From Prochlorococcus sp. AG-436-C14 (GTDB lineage: Bacteria > Cyanobacteriota > Cyanobacteriia > PCC-6307 > Cyanobiaceae), in assembly GCA_003209755.1 (NCBI GenBank), contig QCPD01000006.1, positions 1 through 64,000 of the forward strand: a DNA stretch of 64,000 nt. The letters are read 5' to 3'. Positions 44,073 through 53,185 of the stretch are shown here, one piece after another; positions within the stretch are counted from its first letter, which is position 1, and each line of letters opens with the position of its first letter. A program made the position numbers and the translations under genes. The notes below the pieces were generated by a model. The model was not told the DNA's origin and made no database searches. It saw only the letters and a program-made list of their open reading frames with translations.

Positions 44073-44366
44073 TTACTCTGAATTTAGCCGAGCTCTTATT
44101 GTAACCGGTTGTTTCTCAAATTAAAAATTTTTTTTTGTCTGGGTCGTTTCAAACCTGTTTGACTATGATTTACTCATTTGGATTTTATGTAGTCAGAGAT
44201 TGGTCGTTTGATAAAAAAATTAGTTTTCTCTACTTTTTTTAATTTGGAAATTTTATTAAAGAAAAGAATTTTTTTAATAAAACTGTCCCTCTTCATTTGA
44301 TAGTTCAACTATTATTAGTTTGTGAATGAAATGCAAATTTTGAAGTTTTTACTTTTTCCCTAAACA

Positions 44367-45206
44367 ATGAAACTTTTCTCTGATCTTCTTTCTTCTGGAA
44401 ACTCAAAAATCCCTATCAATAATGGCCCAGTTATTCAACAGAGGAGAGGAGTGGAAATTAAGTCTTCTAGAGAGATAGAAATTATGCGTAAATCTAGTAA
44501 AATAGTTGCAACAGTATTGAGTGAAATTAGAGACTTAGTTAAACCTGGAATGTCTACTTTGGATCTAGATACTTATGCGGAAAAACGAATAAGAGATCTT
44601 GATGCCACTCCAAGCTTCAAAGGATATCATGGCTTTCCAGGTAGCATATGTTCAAGTATAAATAACGAAGTTGTTCATGGAATACCAAGTAAGACGAAAA
44701 TTATTAACGATGGAGATTTACTGAAAGTAGATACTGGAGCTTTTTATAATGGTTATCACGGAGATAGTTGTATAACTATATGCGTAGGTAATACTTCAGA
44801 TGAAGCAATTGAATTAAGTAAGGTAGCGAAAGAAGCTTTGATGCTTGGTATAAAACAAATAAAGCCTCAAAACAAACTTCTTGATATAGCAGGAGCGATA
44901 GAAGACTATGTTAAAGCTAACGGTTTTAGTATTGTCGAAGATTATACTGGACATGGAGTAGGTAGGAATCTTCACGAAGAGCCATCGGTTTTTAATTTTA
45001 GAACTAATGATTTGCCAAATGTTACTCTTCGAGAGGGAATGACTATTGCAGTGGAACCTATAATTAATCTTGGCTCAAAGTACTGCAAGACACTTCGTGA
45101 TGGATGGACAGTAATTACAAAAGATGGCAATCTATCTGCTCAATGGGAGCATACTGTCTTGGTTACTGCAGATGATCACGAGATCCTTACTGATAGAGGA
45201 GATTAA
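44367..45206 (+). CDS. map: Methionine aminopeptidase type I
   Basis: The enzyme removes N-terminal Met from new proteins. Metal-ligand motifs of the pita-bread fold are visible: the His in [19 protein letters not shown], the Asp in [17 protein letters not shown], the His in [14 protein letters not shown], and the Glu in [12 protein letters not shown] and QWEHTVLVT. About 30 extra N-terminal residues precede the core (279 residues in total). It is convergent with the SDR gene, 8 bp apart. It has its own 294 bp upstream gap shared with rplS. Confidence 0.94.
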   Translation: MKLFSDLLSSGNSKIPINNGPVIQQRRGVEIKSSREIEIMRKSSKIVATVLSEIRDLVKPGMSTLDLDTYAEKRIRDLDATPSFKGYHGFPGSICSSINNEVVHGIPSKTKIINDGDLLKVDTGAFYNGYHGDSCITICVGNTSDEAIELSKVAKEALMLGIKQIKPQNKLLDIAGAIEDYVKANGFSIVEDYTGHGVGRNLHEEPSVFNFRTNDLPNVTLREGMTIAVEPIINLGSKYCKTLRDGWTVITKDGNLSAQWEHTVLVTADDHEILTDRGD

Positions 45207-45213
45207 CTTTCTT

Positions 45214-45972
45214 TTAAAGGGGTTGATTTGAGTAGATTTTATTTATAAATCTTGAATATAATATTCTCATTGATTCAACAACTGGCATTATTAAATACGT
45301 TAAAGGATTAGGAGAAACTATGATTAAATAATCCTTTTTTTCTGCTTGTTGGATTATATTTTTTGCTACAAATTCAGGGCTCAAGATGCCTTGTGGGTTT
45401 AAGTTCGATTTAAATGGACCTAAGATCAATTTTTTGATAAAAAAAGAATTTCTTTTTTCTATTAATAGTTTACTTTTTTTTAAACTTATAAGTTCACCTA
45501 TTAGACGTTTTGTTATTTCATATGCCGGACTAAAAGCTATTTGAATCTCTGCTTCAGATGTATTTACCCATACTTCCTTAGAACCATAAATGTTTAAATT
45601 ATTAGATAGGGCTAAATTTTCAAAAATTTCTATTAATCGCCAATGGCTTAGGGAATTTATTTCTATCGCTTTATTTATTTCATTTGAACCAATCTTTCCT
45701 TTTGGATTAAAACCATGATTAAGTATTAAAATATCAATATTAGTAAGTTTGCTTGAAAGGAGTTCTTCTTTCCCACAGGACCAAAGAATCCAGTCATCAG
45801 GAGAGTTTTCACAAGCGTTATTAATATTTCTTTTGTCATGAGTTAAGCCAACTACATAAGCCCCTTTCCTTTTCAGCACTTCAATAAGTGACTTGCCAAG
45901 GCTTCCAGTTGCACCAGTTATGGCAATTTTTAAACCTTTAAACCTTGAGTCGTCTGACAAGTGTTTGTTCAT
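45214..45972 (-). CDS. Short-chain dehydrogenase/reductase of unknown substrate
   Basis: The cofactor motif TGATGSLG near residue 19 starts a Rossmann fold. The NNAG-like motif reads NHGFNPKG, and the catalytic YxxxK is YEITKR near residue 168. The second half ends with a hydrophobic stretch (LTYLIMPVVESMRILYSRF) unusual for SDRs, perhaps membrane-associating. Cofactor specificity is not clear, and the Ser partner of Tyr is not well defined. The ligand cannot be inferred from neighbours (map convergent, a BioD-like gene divergent). Confidence 0.75.
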   Translation of the reverse strand: MNKHLSDDSRFKGLKIAITGATGSLGKSLIEVLKRKGAYVVGLTHDKRNINNACENSPDDWILWSCGKEELLSSKLTNIDILILNHGFNPKGKIGSNEINKAIEINSLSHWRLIEIFENLALSNNLNIYGSKEVWVNTSEAEIQIAFSPAYEITKRLIGELISLKKSKLLIEKRNSFFIKKLILGPFKSNLNPQGILSPEFVAKNIIQQAEKKDYLIIVSPNPLTYLIMPVVESMRILYSRFINKIYSNQPL

Positions 45973-46109
45973 TGAGTTGGATCCATTGTATTTCTTAAAA
46001 AAATTAGGAATTACTGGATAAAATTTGTTTAATTAGAATTTTATACAGATTTAGTGTTGAGAACTTTTTCAAAAAGCCTAAACTTAATCTCAAATCAGAT
46101 CTTTAATTA

Positions 46110-47201
46110 ATGAGTAGGACCTTTTTAATTGGATCATGTGAACCATTTAGCGGTAAGTCAGCATTAGTTCTTGGCATAGCAAGAAATTTAATTGCTTCAA
46201 ATCATGTGGTTAGATTTGGTAAACCATTAGCAACAAGCCTTGAATTAAATGTCTCTCAAAGTGGAGACATTAAAGATATGATTGATGATGATGTCAGATT
46301 TGTTGGAGAGACTTTAAAATTATCTGATGAAAATTTAATTCCTTCTATTCAATTTTTGGCCGCCTCAACTGCTAGCAAGAGGATTCAAAAAAATATCTTA
46401 GATCCTGGTATTAAATTTGATGAGTTCAAGCTATCTCTTGAATCTTCAGGTGAGACTATCAATATTCTTGAAGCAGCTGGTAGTTTGCATGAGGGACTTT
46501 TATATGGATTAAGTCTTAGTCAACTTGCAAAAAGTTTAAACGCTAAAGTTCTACTTGCTCATTTTTGGCAAGACGGTAGAAGTGTTGAAGCTTTGTTGGA
46601 GGCTAAAGACCAACTAGGAGATCATTTAAGTGGTGTTGTCTTAAATGCTGTCAACCCTGATCAAATCAAAGATATTAAAGAAAAAATAGTTCCATCTCTT
46701 AAGTCACTAGGGTTAGATGTTTTTGGAGTAATGCCTAGGTCACCTTTGTTGAGGAGTGTCACTGTTGAAGAATTGGTGAGACGTTTAAATGCACGAGTTA
46801 TTTGTTGCGCTGATAGGCTTGAGTTAATGGTTGAGACATTGAGCATTGGCGCGATGAGTGTTAATTCTGCAATGGAATTTTTCCGAAGAAGACGTAATAT
46901 GGCAGTAGTTACTGGAGCTGATCGAACAGATATCCAATTGGCGGCTTTGGAAGCCTCTACTCAATGCTTAATACTGACAGGTGCTGGCGAACCACTACCA
47001 CAATTAATTAATAGATCAGAAGAGTTAGATGTCCCATTGCTAAAAGTCGATAGAGATACTCTCTCAACAGTTGAAGTTATTGAGCAAGCTTTTGGCCATG
47101 TTCGTCTTCATGAGACAGTTAAAGCTACTTATGCTTTTCGATTAGTACAAGAACATTGTGATCTTGATCGAATCTTTAAAACTTTAGGAATTTCTTCTTG
47201 A
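46110..47201 (+). CDS. BioD/Pta-N-like P-loop protein with DRTGG-type domain
   Basis: The N-terminus FLIGSCEPFSGKSALVLGIA is a P-loop of the dethiobiotin-synthetase-like family. Residues about 110-200 contain EAAGSLHEGLLYGLSLSQLA and NAVNPDQIKDIKEKI. A C-terminal DRTGG-type domain follows from about 215 (AVVTGADRTDIQLAALE near 270, LILTGAGEPLPQLI). The combination occurs in the N-terminal portion of phosphotransacetylases of some bacteria, here without the catalytic domain. Function is unknown; a regulatory role is inference. The DprA-like gene starts 41 bp downstream. Confidence 0.75.
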   Translation: MSRTFLIGSCEPFSGKSALVLGIARNLIASNHVVRFGKPLATSLELNVSQSGDIKDMIDDDVRFVGETLKLSDENLIPSIQFLAASTASKRIQKNILDPGIKFDEFKLSLESSGETINILEAAGSLHEGLLYGLSLSQLAKSLNAKVLLAHFWQDGRSVEALLEAKDQLGDHLSGVVLNAVNPDQIKDIKEKIVPSLKSLGLDVFGVMPRSPLLRSVTVEELVRRLNARVICCADRLELMVETLSIGAMSVNSAMEFFRRRRNMAVVTGADRTDIQLAALEASTQCLILTGAGEPLPQLINRSEELDVPLLKVDRDTLSTVEVIEQAFGHVRLHETVKATYAFRLVQEHCDLDRIFKTLGISS

Positions 47202-47241
47202 GTTCATGAATAATGGCTACCTTTAAATTATCTGAATTAGG

Positions 47242-47760
47242 ATGTCCTTGAGTCGATCACTCGATCTTCCTGCATTGGGACGAGTTGATACTCTCGCTCA
47301 GGAATTGGCCTTGTTGAAAAACGAGGGGAAAAGAAGAATTGCTTTTTTAGGAAGCAGGCATGTACCTGTTGTATCTATTCATATAGTCGAATTAATTGCT
47401 CGGTCCTTGGCTCAAGAGGGACATTCATTAATCACTTCAGGATCTCAAGGCGTAAATGCTGCAGTGATTAGAGCGGTTCTAGATGTTAATCCATCTCTCT
47501 TAACTGTTTTGTTGCCTCAATCTCTTGATAGGCAAACCGCAGAGGTCAAGGATCTTCTTGGTAGCGTTTTACATCTAATAGAAAAAGAAGAAAATAATGA
47601 TTTGCCACTACCAATGGCAAGTAGTCTCTGTAATCAAGAAATTATTAACAGATGTGATCAATTGATTTGTTTCGCATTTCATGATAGTGAAACATTATTG
47701 AGTAGTTGTCATAGTGCTGAAGATATGGGAAAAGTTGTGAGCTTGATGTTTTTTGATTAA
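47242..47760 (+). CDS. Short DprA-like Rossmann protein
   Basis: The 172-residue protein has the Rossmann pattern of DprA: RRIAFLGSRHVPVVSIHIVE, the SLITSGSQGVNAAVIRAVL loop, and TVLLPQSLDRQTAEVKDLL. The segment NQEIINRCDQLICFAFHDSE replaces the DprA NRII motif. It lacks the usual N-terminal SAM and C-terminal winged-helix domains. Full-length DprA loads RecA onto incoming single-stranded DNA in transformation. Whether this short form does so is unknown. Its ATG is 41 bp after the BioD-like gene, and the two-hairpin region at 47790-47852 follows its stop. Confidence 0.65.
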   Translation: MSLSRSLDLPALGRVDTLAQELALLKNEGKRRIAFLGSRHVPVVSIHIVELIARSLAQEGHSLITSGSQGVNAAVIRAVLDVNPSLLTVLLPQSLDRQTAEVKDLLGSVLHLIEKEENNDLPLPMASSLCNQEIINRCDQLICFAFHDSETLLSSCHSAEDMGKVVSLMFFD

Positions 47761-47802
47761 TTCTGAATCAAAGATAATTCTCTGCTTCTAGATATTTTTA
47801 AA

Positions 47803-47852
47803 CTTACGAAATATCTCATAATTATATTTGTAAGCAATTTGTTTTTTTTTTT
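47803..47852 (+). terminator. Terminator-like hairpin upstream of the YajQ-family gene, with an alternative stem
   Basis: CTTACGAAATAT (47803-47814) pairs with ATATTTGTAAG (47824-47834) with one bulged G, followed by GCAATTTG and a run of T's (47842-47852). A second perfect stem, AGATATTT (47790-47797) with AAATATCT (47809-47816), shares bases 47809-47814 and excludes the first. The arrangement resembles a terminator/antiterminator pair ahead of the gene starting at 47884. The stems are AT-rich and may be weak. Confidence 0.35.
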
Positions 47853-47883
47853 CATAAGATAATGGAAACAAAGAGAATTTTTT

Positions 47884-48381
47884 ATGCCCTCTTCTTATTC
47901 TTTTGATGTGGTTTCAGAATTTGATCAGCAGGAATTACTAAATGCTATTGATCAATTGAGGAGAGAAGTGGATCAAAGGTATGACCTGAAAGACTCAAAG
48001 ACAAAAATAGATATTAAAGAAGATGAATTATCTATTGTCTCTCTAAGTGATATGACAATCGAATCTGTAAAAGATATTTTATTGCAGAAAGCCACAAAAA
48101 GAAATTTATCATTAAAGATATTTGATTTTCAAAAAATTGAAACTATAGGAGGAAATATGGTAATGCAAATTGTTAAATTAAAGAAAGGCTTGCCTCAAGA
48201 AATATCAAAGAAATTAAGTAAGTTAGTTCGAGATAATATGAAGAAAGTGACTGTATCAATACAAGGAGATAGCTTGAGAATTACAGGTAAAAGTAAAGAT
48301 GATTTGCAATCTGCAATTAATTTAATTAAGAAGCAGGAAGACAATTTAGACATAGCTTTGCAATTTCAAAATTATAGATAG
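47884..48381 (+). CDS. YajQ-family nucleotide-binding protein
   Basis: The 165-residue protein fits the UPF0234/YajQ family. The N-terminus is SYSFDVVSEFDQQELLNAID and IDIKEDELSIVSLSDM follows. The repeat-like second half includes NMVMQIVKLKKGLPQEISKK and VTVSIQGDSLRITGKSKDDL. Family members bind nucleotides, and one was reported to bind cyclic di-GMP. Cyclic di-GMP signalling is uncertain in this lineage, so I claim only the family. A small conserved gene follows 40 bp later. Confidence 0.9.
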   Translation: MPSSYSFDVVSEFDQQELLNAIDQLRREVDQRYDLKDSKTKIDIKEDELSIVSLSDMTIESVKDILLQKATKRNLSLKIFDFQKIETIGGNMVMQIVKLKKGLPQEISKKLSKLVRDNMKKVTVSIQGDSLRITGKSKDDLQSAINLIKKQEDNLDIALQFQNYR

Positions 48382-48421
48382 TAAATTAATAGTAAAAACT
48401 TTATCACTAAGAATTTTTGTT

Positions 48422-48616
48422 ATGGAGCAATTAATAGAAAGACTTTCTAAAAAAGCAGTTGTTTTATCCGGGCAATCAAAAAAAGACTTAGAAAGAACAT
48501 GTTGGATGATTGTTCATGAGCATAAGCATGGGGTGATGCCAACAGAATATGATATTAGAGAGATTGATGAAGAACTATATTTGGAGGTTTTAAAAACTGC
48601 TAGAGATATTGCTTAG
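48422..48616 (+). CDS. Small soluble protein, unknown (64 residues)
   Basis: A 64-residue, mostly helical protein: MEQLIERLSKKAVVLSGQSK, then DLERTCWMIVHEHKHGVMPT and an acidic end EIDEELYLEVLKTARDIA. HEHKHG suggests a possible metal site but could be coincidental. I do not recognise the family. It is 40 bp downstream of the YajQ-family gene and on the same strand, so one transcript is likely. The next gene starts 138 bp later in AT-rich DNA where I see no other gene. Confidence 0.6.
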   Translation: MEQLIERLSKKAVVLSGQSKKDLERTCWMIVHEHKHGVMPTEYDIREIDEELYLEVLKTARDIA

Positions 48617-48754
48617 GTAAAGAGGAGAGATGCTTTTTATTTATTGAAAAATATAATTTGGCGGTTTTAAAAATAAATTTATTATTTTTTCTATCTAACA
48701 ATTTTCGCAATACTTGCTAAATCAACATAAAATTATTTTTAGATAAACTTTTTT

Positions 48755-49558
48755 ATGACAACTCCATTTCGTAATGTGACTCCGAATGGACCAGGTGGCA
48801 CAACAACTCTACTACTTGTCCTTTCATTTACCGGTTTTTTACTTCTTACCCAAGCATTTTTCGTTGTTCCTGCTGGACAAGTTTCAGTTGTTACAACATT
48901 AGGGAAAGTAAGTGGTGGATCACGTAAACCTGGTTTGAATTTCAAAGTACCTTTTGTTCAAAATACTTATCCTTTTAATGTTCAAACCCAAGTTAGACCT
49001 GAAAAGTTTGATTCATTAACTAAAGATTTGCAAGTCATTTCTGCCACGGCTACTGTGAAATATGCTCTAAAGCCTAATGAAGCAGGAAGAGTATTTAAAA
49101 CTATCTCTTATAATGATAGAGAGATATATAACAGGATTATTCAACCATCGTTACTGAAAGCACTCAAGTCAGTTTTTTCAAAGTACGAGTTGGTAACAAT
49201 AGCTAGCTCCTGGAGTGATATTTCTGAGTTGGTTGAGCAAACAGTAGCTGATGAACTTAATAAGTTTGACTACGTTGATGTCCAATCACTCGATTTGACT
49301 GGATTAACTATCGCTGATGAATATCGAGCAGCAATCGAACAAAAACAGATTGCTGAGCAGCAATTATTGAGAGCTCAAACTGAAGTTAAAATCGCAGAGC
49401 AAGAAGCTCTTAGATATGACACATTAAATAAAAGTCTTGATGATCAAGTTCTTTTTAAATTGTTTTTAGATAAATGGAATGGTGAGACACAAGTTGTTCC
49501 TTCATTGCCAGGAAATAGTTCTGGAAATGTTCCTGTAATTGTTAGAGGAAAAAATTAA
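48755..49558 (+). CDS. Prohibitin-like SPFH/band 7 membrane protein
   Basis: An N-terminal membrane anchor (residues about 17-38: LLLVLSFTGFLLLTQAFFVV) is followed by the SPFH core: GQVSVVTTLGKVSGG, FKVPFVQNTYPFNVQ and AIEQKQIAEQQLLRAQTE. The C-terminal coiled coil includes EVKIAEQEALRYDTLNKSL. Prohibitins form ring-like scaffolds in membranes and in cyanobacteria occur in thylakoid or plasma membrane. Its 267 residues fit. It is convergent with hemL, with a bidirectional terminator between them. Confidence 0.9.
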   Translation: MTTPFRNVTPNGPGGTTTLLLVLSFTGFLLLTQAFFVVPAGQVSVVTTLGKVSGGSRKPGLNFKVPFVQNTYPFNVQTQVRPEKFDSLTKDLQVISATATVKYALKPNEAGRVFKTISYNDREIYNRIIQPSLLKALKSVFSKYELVTIASSWSDISELVEQTVADELNKFDYVDVQSLDLTGLTIADEYRAAIEQKQIAEQQLLRAQTEVKIAEQEALRYDTLNKSLDDQVLFKLFLDKWNGETQVVPSLPGNSSGNVPVIVRGKN

Positions 49559-49584
49559 TTAGCCTTAAAAATCTTATAAAAAAG

Positions 49585-49616
49585 ATCCAATTTATTAATT
49601 TAAATTGGATTTTTTT
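49585..49616. terminator. Bidirectional rho-independent terminator between the prohibitin gene and hemL
   Basis: ATCCAATTTA (49585-49594) and TAAATTGGAT (49601-49610) form a perfect 10-bp stem with a 6-base loop. On the plus strand TTTTTT (49611-49616) follows. On the minus strand CTTTTTT follows. It should end both convergent transcripts. The plus-strand T-tract runs into the complement of the hemL stop codon at 49615-49617. Confidence 0.8.
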
Positions 49617-50913
49617 ATGAGATTTCAGAGAAACTTTCTTGAAAAGCTTTTATTGTCGCATCTACATCATCTTGAGAATGTGCAAGTGATGTAAAACCCG
49701 CCTCGAAAGCACTTGGCGCTAAATAAACACCTTTTTGAAGCATTAGTCTATGCAATTTACTAAATCGATTTGTATCAGCGGATTTAGCTTCTTCAAAGTT
49801 TCTAACTGGTCCTTCGCACAGATAAAAACCGAACATTGCGCTAATGCTCTGACCATAAATGGCAATATTTGACTCTTTAGCAGCTGTAATGACTCCATCG
49901 ACAAGCTTTTTCGTAAGAGCTTCTAATTTTTCATAGCTACCTTCTTGCTTAAGAAGTTCAAGAGTTTTAATGCCGGCTGTCATTGCAAGAGGATTACCGC
50001 TCAATGTACCCGCTTGATACATAGGGCCAGAAGGCGAAACCATTGACATTATTTCTTTGCGACCGCCATAAGCCCCGACTGGAAGTCCTCCACCAATTAC
50101 CTTCCCCATAGTGGTTAAATCAGGAGTTACTCCAAAGCGCTCTTGTGCTCCACCATAGCTGATTCGAAAACCAGTCATTACTTCATCAAAAACCAAAAGA
50201 GCACCGTTCTCCTTGGTTACCTCTCTTAACCCCTCTAAGAATCCTGGCTCAGGGGTAATGAAGCCTGCATTCCCAACAACAGGCTCAAGGATGACTCCAG
50301 AAATCGCATCTGGGTTTTCAGCAAAAAGCTCTTTTACAGCTTCAAGATCGTTATAAGGAGCAGTAAGCGTATTGGCAGTTGTACTTCTAGGAACACCTGG
50401 TGAGTCTGGTAGACCAAGTGTGGCTACTCCTGAGCCTGCTTTCACTAAAAACATATCTGCATGCCCGTGATAGCAACCCTCGAACTTGATAACTTTATCC
50501 CTGCCAGTAAAGGCTCTCATTAAACGAAGAACAGCCATACAAGCTTCTGTGCCGCTATTAACAAAGCGAACCATTTCAACGCTTGGTACCGCATCTATTA
50601 CCATTTCAGCAAGCTTGTTCTCGAGCACACAAGGTGCTCCGAAGCTCGTACCTTTTTCAAGTGTTTCTTGTAGAGCGGAAATCACCTCTGGATGTGCATG
50701 ACCACAAATCGCAGGTCCCCAGCTCCCTACGTAGTCGATGTATCTGTTTCCATCAACATCCCAAGCATAAGGACCCTTGACTCGATCAAAAACGATTGGA
50801 TCCCCTTCAACAGATTTGAAAGCTCTTACAGGTGAACTGACTCCACCAGGCATTAAATTTTTGGCAGAGCCAAAAATTTCTTCAGATCTTTTTGTGTTCA
50901 ACGCGTCTGTCAC
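49615..50913 (-). CDS. hemL: Glutamate-1-semialdehyde 2,1-aminomutase HemL
   Basis: HemL makes 5-aminolevulinate from glutamate-1-semialdehyde, the start of the tetrapyrrole route. It is a PLP enzyme of fold type I. The PLP-Lys is in [18 protein letters not shown] near residue 272. The segment [20 protein letters not shown] lies near 122, and [17 protein letters not shown] follows. Its 432 residues are normal. It begins [18 protein letters not shown]. The 271 bp gap upstream (50914-51184) has no gene that I can support. Confidence 0.97.
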   Translation of the reverse strand: MTDALNTKRSEEIFGSAKNLMPGGVSSPVRAFKSVEGDPIVFDRVKGPYAWDVDGNRYIDYVGSWGPAICGHAHPEVISALQETLEKGTSFGAPCVLENKLAEMVIDAVPSVEMVRFVNSGTEACMAVLRLMRAFTGRDKVIKFEGCYHGHADMFLVKAGSGVATLGLPDSPGVPRSTTANTLTAPYNDLEAVKELFAENPDAISGVILEPVVGNAGFITPEPGFLEGLREVTKENGALLVFDEVMTGFRISYGGAQERFGVTPDLTTMGKVIGGGLPVGAYGGRKEIMSMVSPSGPMYQAGTLSGNPLAMTAGIKTLELLKQEGSYEKLEALTKKLVDGVITAAKESNIAIYGQSISAMFGFYLCEGPVRNFEEAKSADTNRFSKLHRLMLQKGVYLAPSAFEAGFTSLAHSQDDVDATIKAFQESFSEIS

Positions 50914-51184
50914 GGCACCTCAGCGAATGAGCTCATAAACACAGTTCGCCATAATGGCCTAAAAGTGACTGATTCGTCTAAAGTTTTTGAATCTGTTCAG
51001 CATCTGGTTATTTTTTTTTAATCTTTAATAGTTCTAGCTTGAAAAATGAGTTTAGTCCTAAAAACAAGTGGTAGAAAGACTTTCTTTGAGATGATGACCC
51101 TTGAAGTTCTTGTTTTTTGGCGAATTGTAAATATTTGATTTGTTAATTCTGTGATGATTTGAAAATAGAAAAAAACCTAATTTT

Positions 51185-52012
51185 TTATAAGAAAAATTCA
51201 TTTTCAAGATCTGATGGAGGCCAACTAATGTCGACAACAACAGGCGCGTGATCACTGGGTTTCTCCCTAGATCTAGGTTCTTTGTCGATCCAACAACTAT
51301 TGGTACAACTAAGGATATCTTCTGTTAAGTAAATATGATCTATTCGCCAACCTTTGTCTCTTTCCCAGGATGAATGGCGATAATCCCACCAAGACCAATT
51401 TTTATCACCTGGCTCAAAAATTCTAAAGACATCTTCTAATTCCTCTCCAAGAGCATTTAAAAGTAATTTTCTTTCTTTTGATGAAGCCATAATTGATTCT
51501 TTATAATTATTTGGTGTATGTATATCTCTATCTTCAGGGGCAATATTAAAATCTCCTAATAAACATATAGGTGTATGATTAGAATTTATCTTTTTTAGAT
51601 AAATTCCCAGACATTCTAACCATTTTTCTTTATAAATAAACTTATCTGAATTTATAGATGATCCATTTGGAACATAAACATTTATAATTCTAATGTCATT
51701 TATTTCAGCACTTATGATTCTTTTTTGCTCATTTAATATAGATAAATGTTTGTAATCCTTGATTACTTTATCAAAACCAATTTTTATATCATTAATTGGG
51801 AATCGACTTATTATTGCTACACCATTGTAAGACTTTTGTCCAGAGATTGAAACCTCATATCCAAGTTTTGAAAAAATTTCAACTGGAAAAAATCTATCTT
51901 CTGTTTTTGTCTCTTGTAAGCAAAGAATGTCAACATTGTTATTAACAAGCCATTCTTTGACAAGATCTATTCTTGAACGAATAGAATTTACATTCCATGT
52001 TGCAACAAGCAA
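51185..52012 (-). CDS. xthA: Exodeoxyribonuclease III (AP endonuclease)
   Basis: This metal-dependent endonuclease acts in base-excision repair. Family motifs are ATWNVNSIRSRIDLV, LCLQETKTEDRFFP with the metal-binding Glu, NVYVPNGS, LLGDFNIAPEDRDIH, and the C-terminal WRIDHIYLT and PSDHAPVVVDISW. The Tyr and Asp/Asn/His catalytic positions are all present. The 275 residues are typical. It is divergent from the hypothetical gene at 52070 (57 bp apart). Confidence 0.95.
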   Translation of the reverse strand: MLVATWNVNSIRSRIDLVKEWLVNNNVDILCLQETKTEDRFFPVEIFSKLGYEVSISGQKSYNGVAIISRFPINDIKIGFDKVIKDYKHLSILNEQKRIISAEINDIRIINVYVPNGSSINSDKFIYKEKWLECLGIYLKKINSNHTPICLLGDFNIAPEDRDIHTPNNYKESIMASSKERKLLLNALGEELEDVFRIFEPGDKNWSWWDYRHSSWERDKGWRIDHIYLTEDILSCTNSCWIDKEPRSREKPSDHAPVVVDISWPPSDLENEFFL

Positions 52013-52069
52013 GACTTCAATTTTTATTGGTTAAGTTATTATCATGTAAATTCAAACGAAAGTTTAGTT

Positions 52070-52405
52070 TTGAACCAAACTACACGTTTTATTAATGGTC
52101 AATTTTTGTTGGCTTTCGCCTGCTTAACACCAATTTTAATTACGGCAGGGCAAGTTTTTCTTTCCTCAAGAACATTAAGAATTTCGGAAGTAAAAAATTA
52201 TTCAACTGATGAGAAAAGAGATATTTACAATACTTTTGATTCAGAAGATCAAATTGATCAAGGGTTACCATTAGATCCATTTGATTTGATGAACCGTCTT
52301 AAACAAGCAGGAGCTATGAATAATGCTACAACTCCTACAGATGCTCTCGATGAAGCTCTCAATGCATTTGATCAGTCAGAATATGAAAATGTCCCAAATG
52401 AATAA
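52070..52405 (+). CDS. Secreted or membrane-anchored hypothetical protein
   Basis: I do not recognise it. The 111-residue protein starts with a signal-like segment (GQFLLAFACLTPILITAGQV) at residues 10-30. A polar, acidic region follows with DSEDQIDQGLPLDPFDLMNR and a Thr/Ala/Asp-rich end. The start is TTG at 52070 with weak support. It is 70 bp before the next hypothetical and could share its transcript. Likely thylakoid-lumen or periplasm, by its signal alone. Confidence 0.55.
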   Translation: MNQTTRFINGQFLLAFACLTPILITAGQVFLSSRTLRISEVKNYSTDEKRDIYNTFDSEDQIDQGLPLDPFDLMNRLKQAGAMNNATTPTDALDEALNAFDQSEYENVPNE

Positions 52406-52474
52406 AAGCACAATAGTATTTATAGGATTTTGGTAAATTTAAGATTGGTCACTAATAGCCTATTTTTTAAATAG

Positions 52475-53122
52475 ATGCAGAACCATCCAATCCCCTCGGT
52501 CACTGATCCATTGCAATACCGAGCAATTGGATTAGTTAGAGGCATATACAAGCCTCAAGATGATGACACCTTTACTCGAGGAGTTTTAATTGATTCTAAA
52601 GGTAATGAAATAGATTCAGTTGTCCTTGGGAGAGTTATAACCTTGATTCGTAATCACGTTCCCCTAGAAAAACCTCACCTTTGGGTCGTATATCCAAGAT
52701 GTAGGAGTAATCAAAATCTTCATTTACAAATCACAGGTATTTGGGAACCAAGTACTTTGAAAAAAGATCTTTTGAAGAGCGAGGCAGTAAATGAAGCTTC
52801 GAATTTCAAGGTTGATTCTGATGATTTATTGGAAGGTGATGATTATTTTTCAATAAGAGGAGAATTAATTTTTACTAAGCCAGAAGAAAAGGAGATAGTT
52901 ATAAAAATTCGTCAAAAGCCAAGAAATCAGCAAAAGAAAGCTTTACCTTTCAAACTGAATCTTAAAGGTGAAGTACCTCTTAATTACTTAAAACAATTTA
53001 TTAGTCTAGATGTTCGTCGTGTTAACTATCAACTTTTGGTTGAAGATTTTCAAATAATAGGTCCACTTTCTAAGCAACAAAAAAACAATAAAAGTAGAAA
53101 AATCTTAAAAAATAAAAATTAG
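52475..53122 (+). CDS. Conserved hypothetical protein, unknown
   Basis: A 215-residue soluble protein. Residues about 1-90 are well ordered (LQYRAIGLVRGIYKPQDDDT, then VVLGRVITLIRNHVPLEKPH), ending in ITGIWEPSTL. A short acidic linker is followed by a second ordered piece (YFSIRGELIFTKPEEKEIVI) and a basic tail (KQQKNNKSRKILKNKN). The duplicated beta pattern suggests two OB-like or PilZ-like domains, but I cannot name the family. The basic tail hints at nucleic acid or ribosome binding. larC follows 63 bp later. Confidence 0.6.
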   Translation: MQNHPIPSVTDPLQYRAIGLVRGIYKPQDDDTFTRGVLIDSKGNEIDSVVLGRVITLIRNHVPLEKPHLWVVYPRCRSNQNLHLQITGIWEPSTLKKDLLKSEAVNEASNFKVDSDDLLEGDDYFSIRGELIFTKPEEKEIVIKIRQKPRNQQKKALPFKLNLKGEVPLNYLKQFISLDVRRVNYQLLVEDFQIIGPLSKQQKNNKSRKILKNKN

Positions 53123-53185
53123 TCTTTTAAAAAAAATTATTTCAATGTATTCTATCTATAAAACTGATTATATATTCACACATAA

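Noticed and set aside
44252-44281. 9-bp A/T-only inverted repeat upstream of map as an operator
   Set aside because: TTTATTAAA/TTTAATAAA could arise easily by chance in this AT-rich gap, so it is only mentioned.
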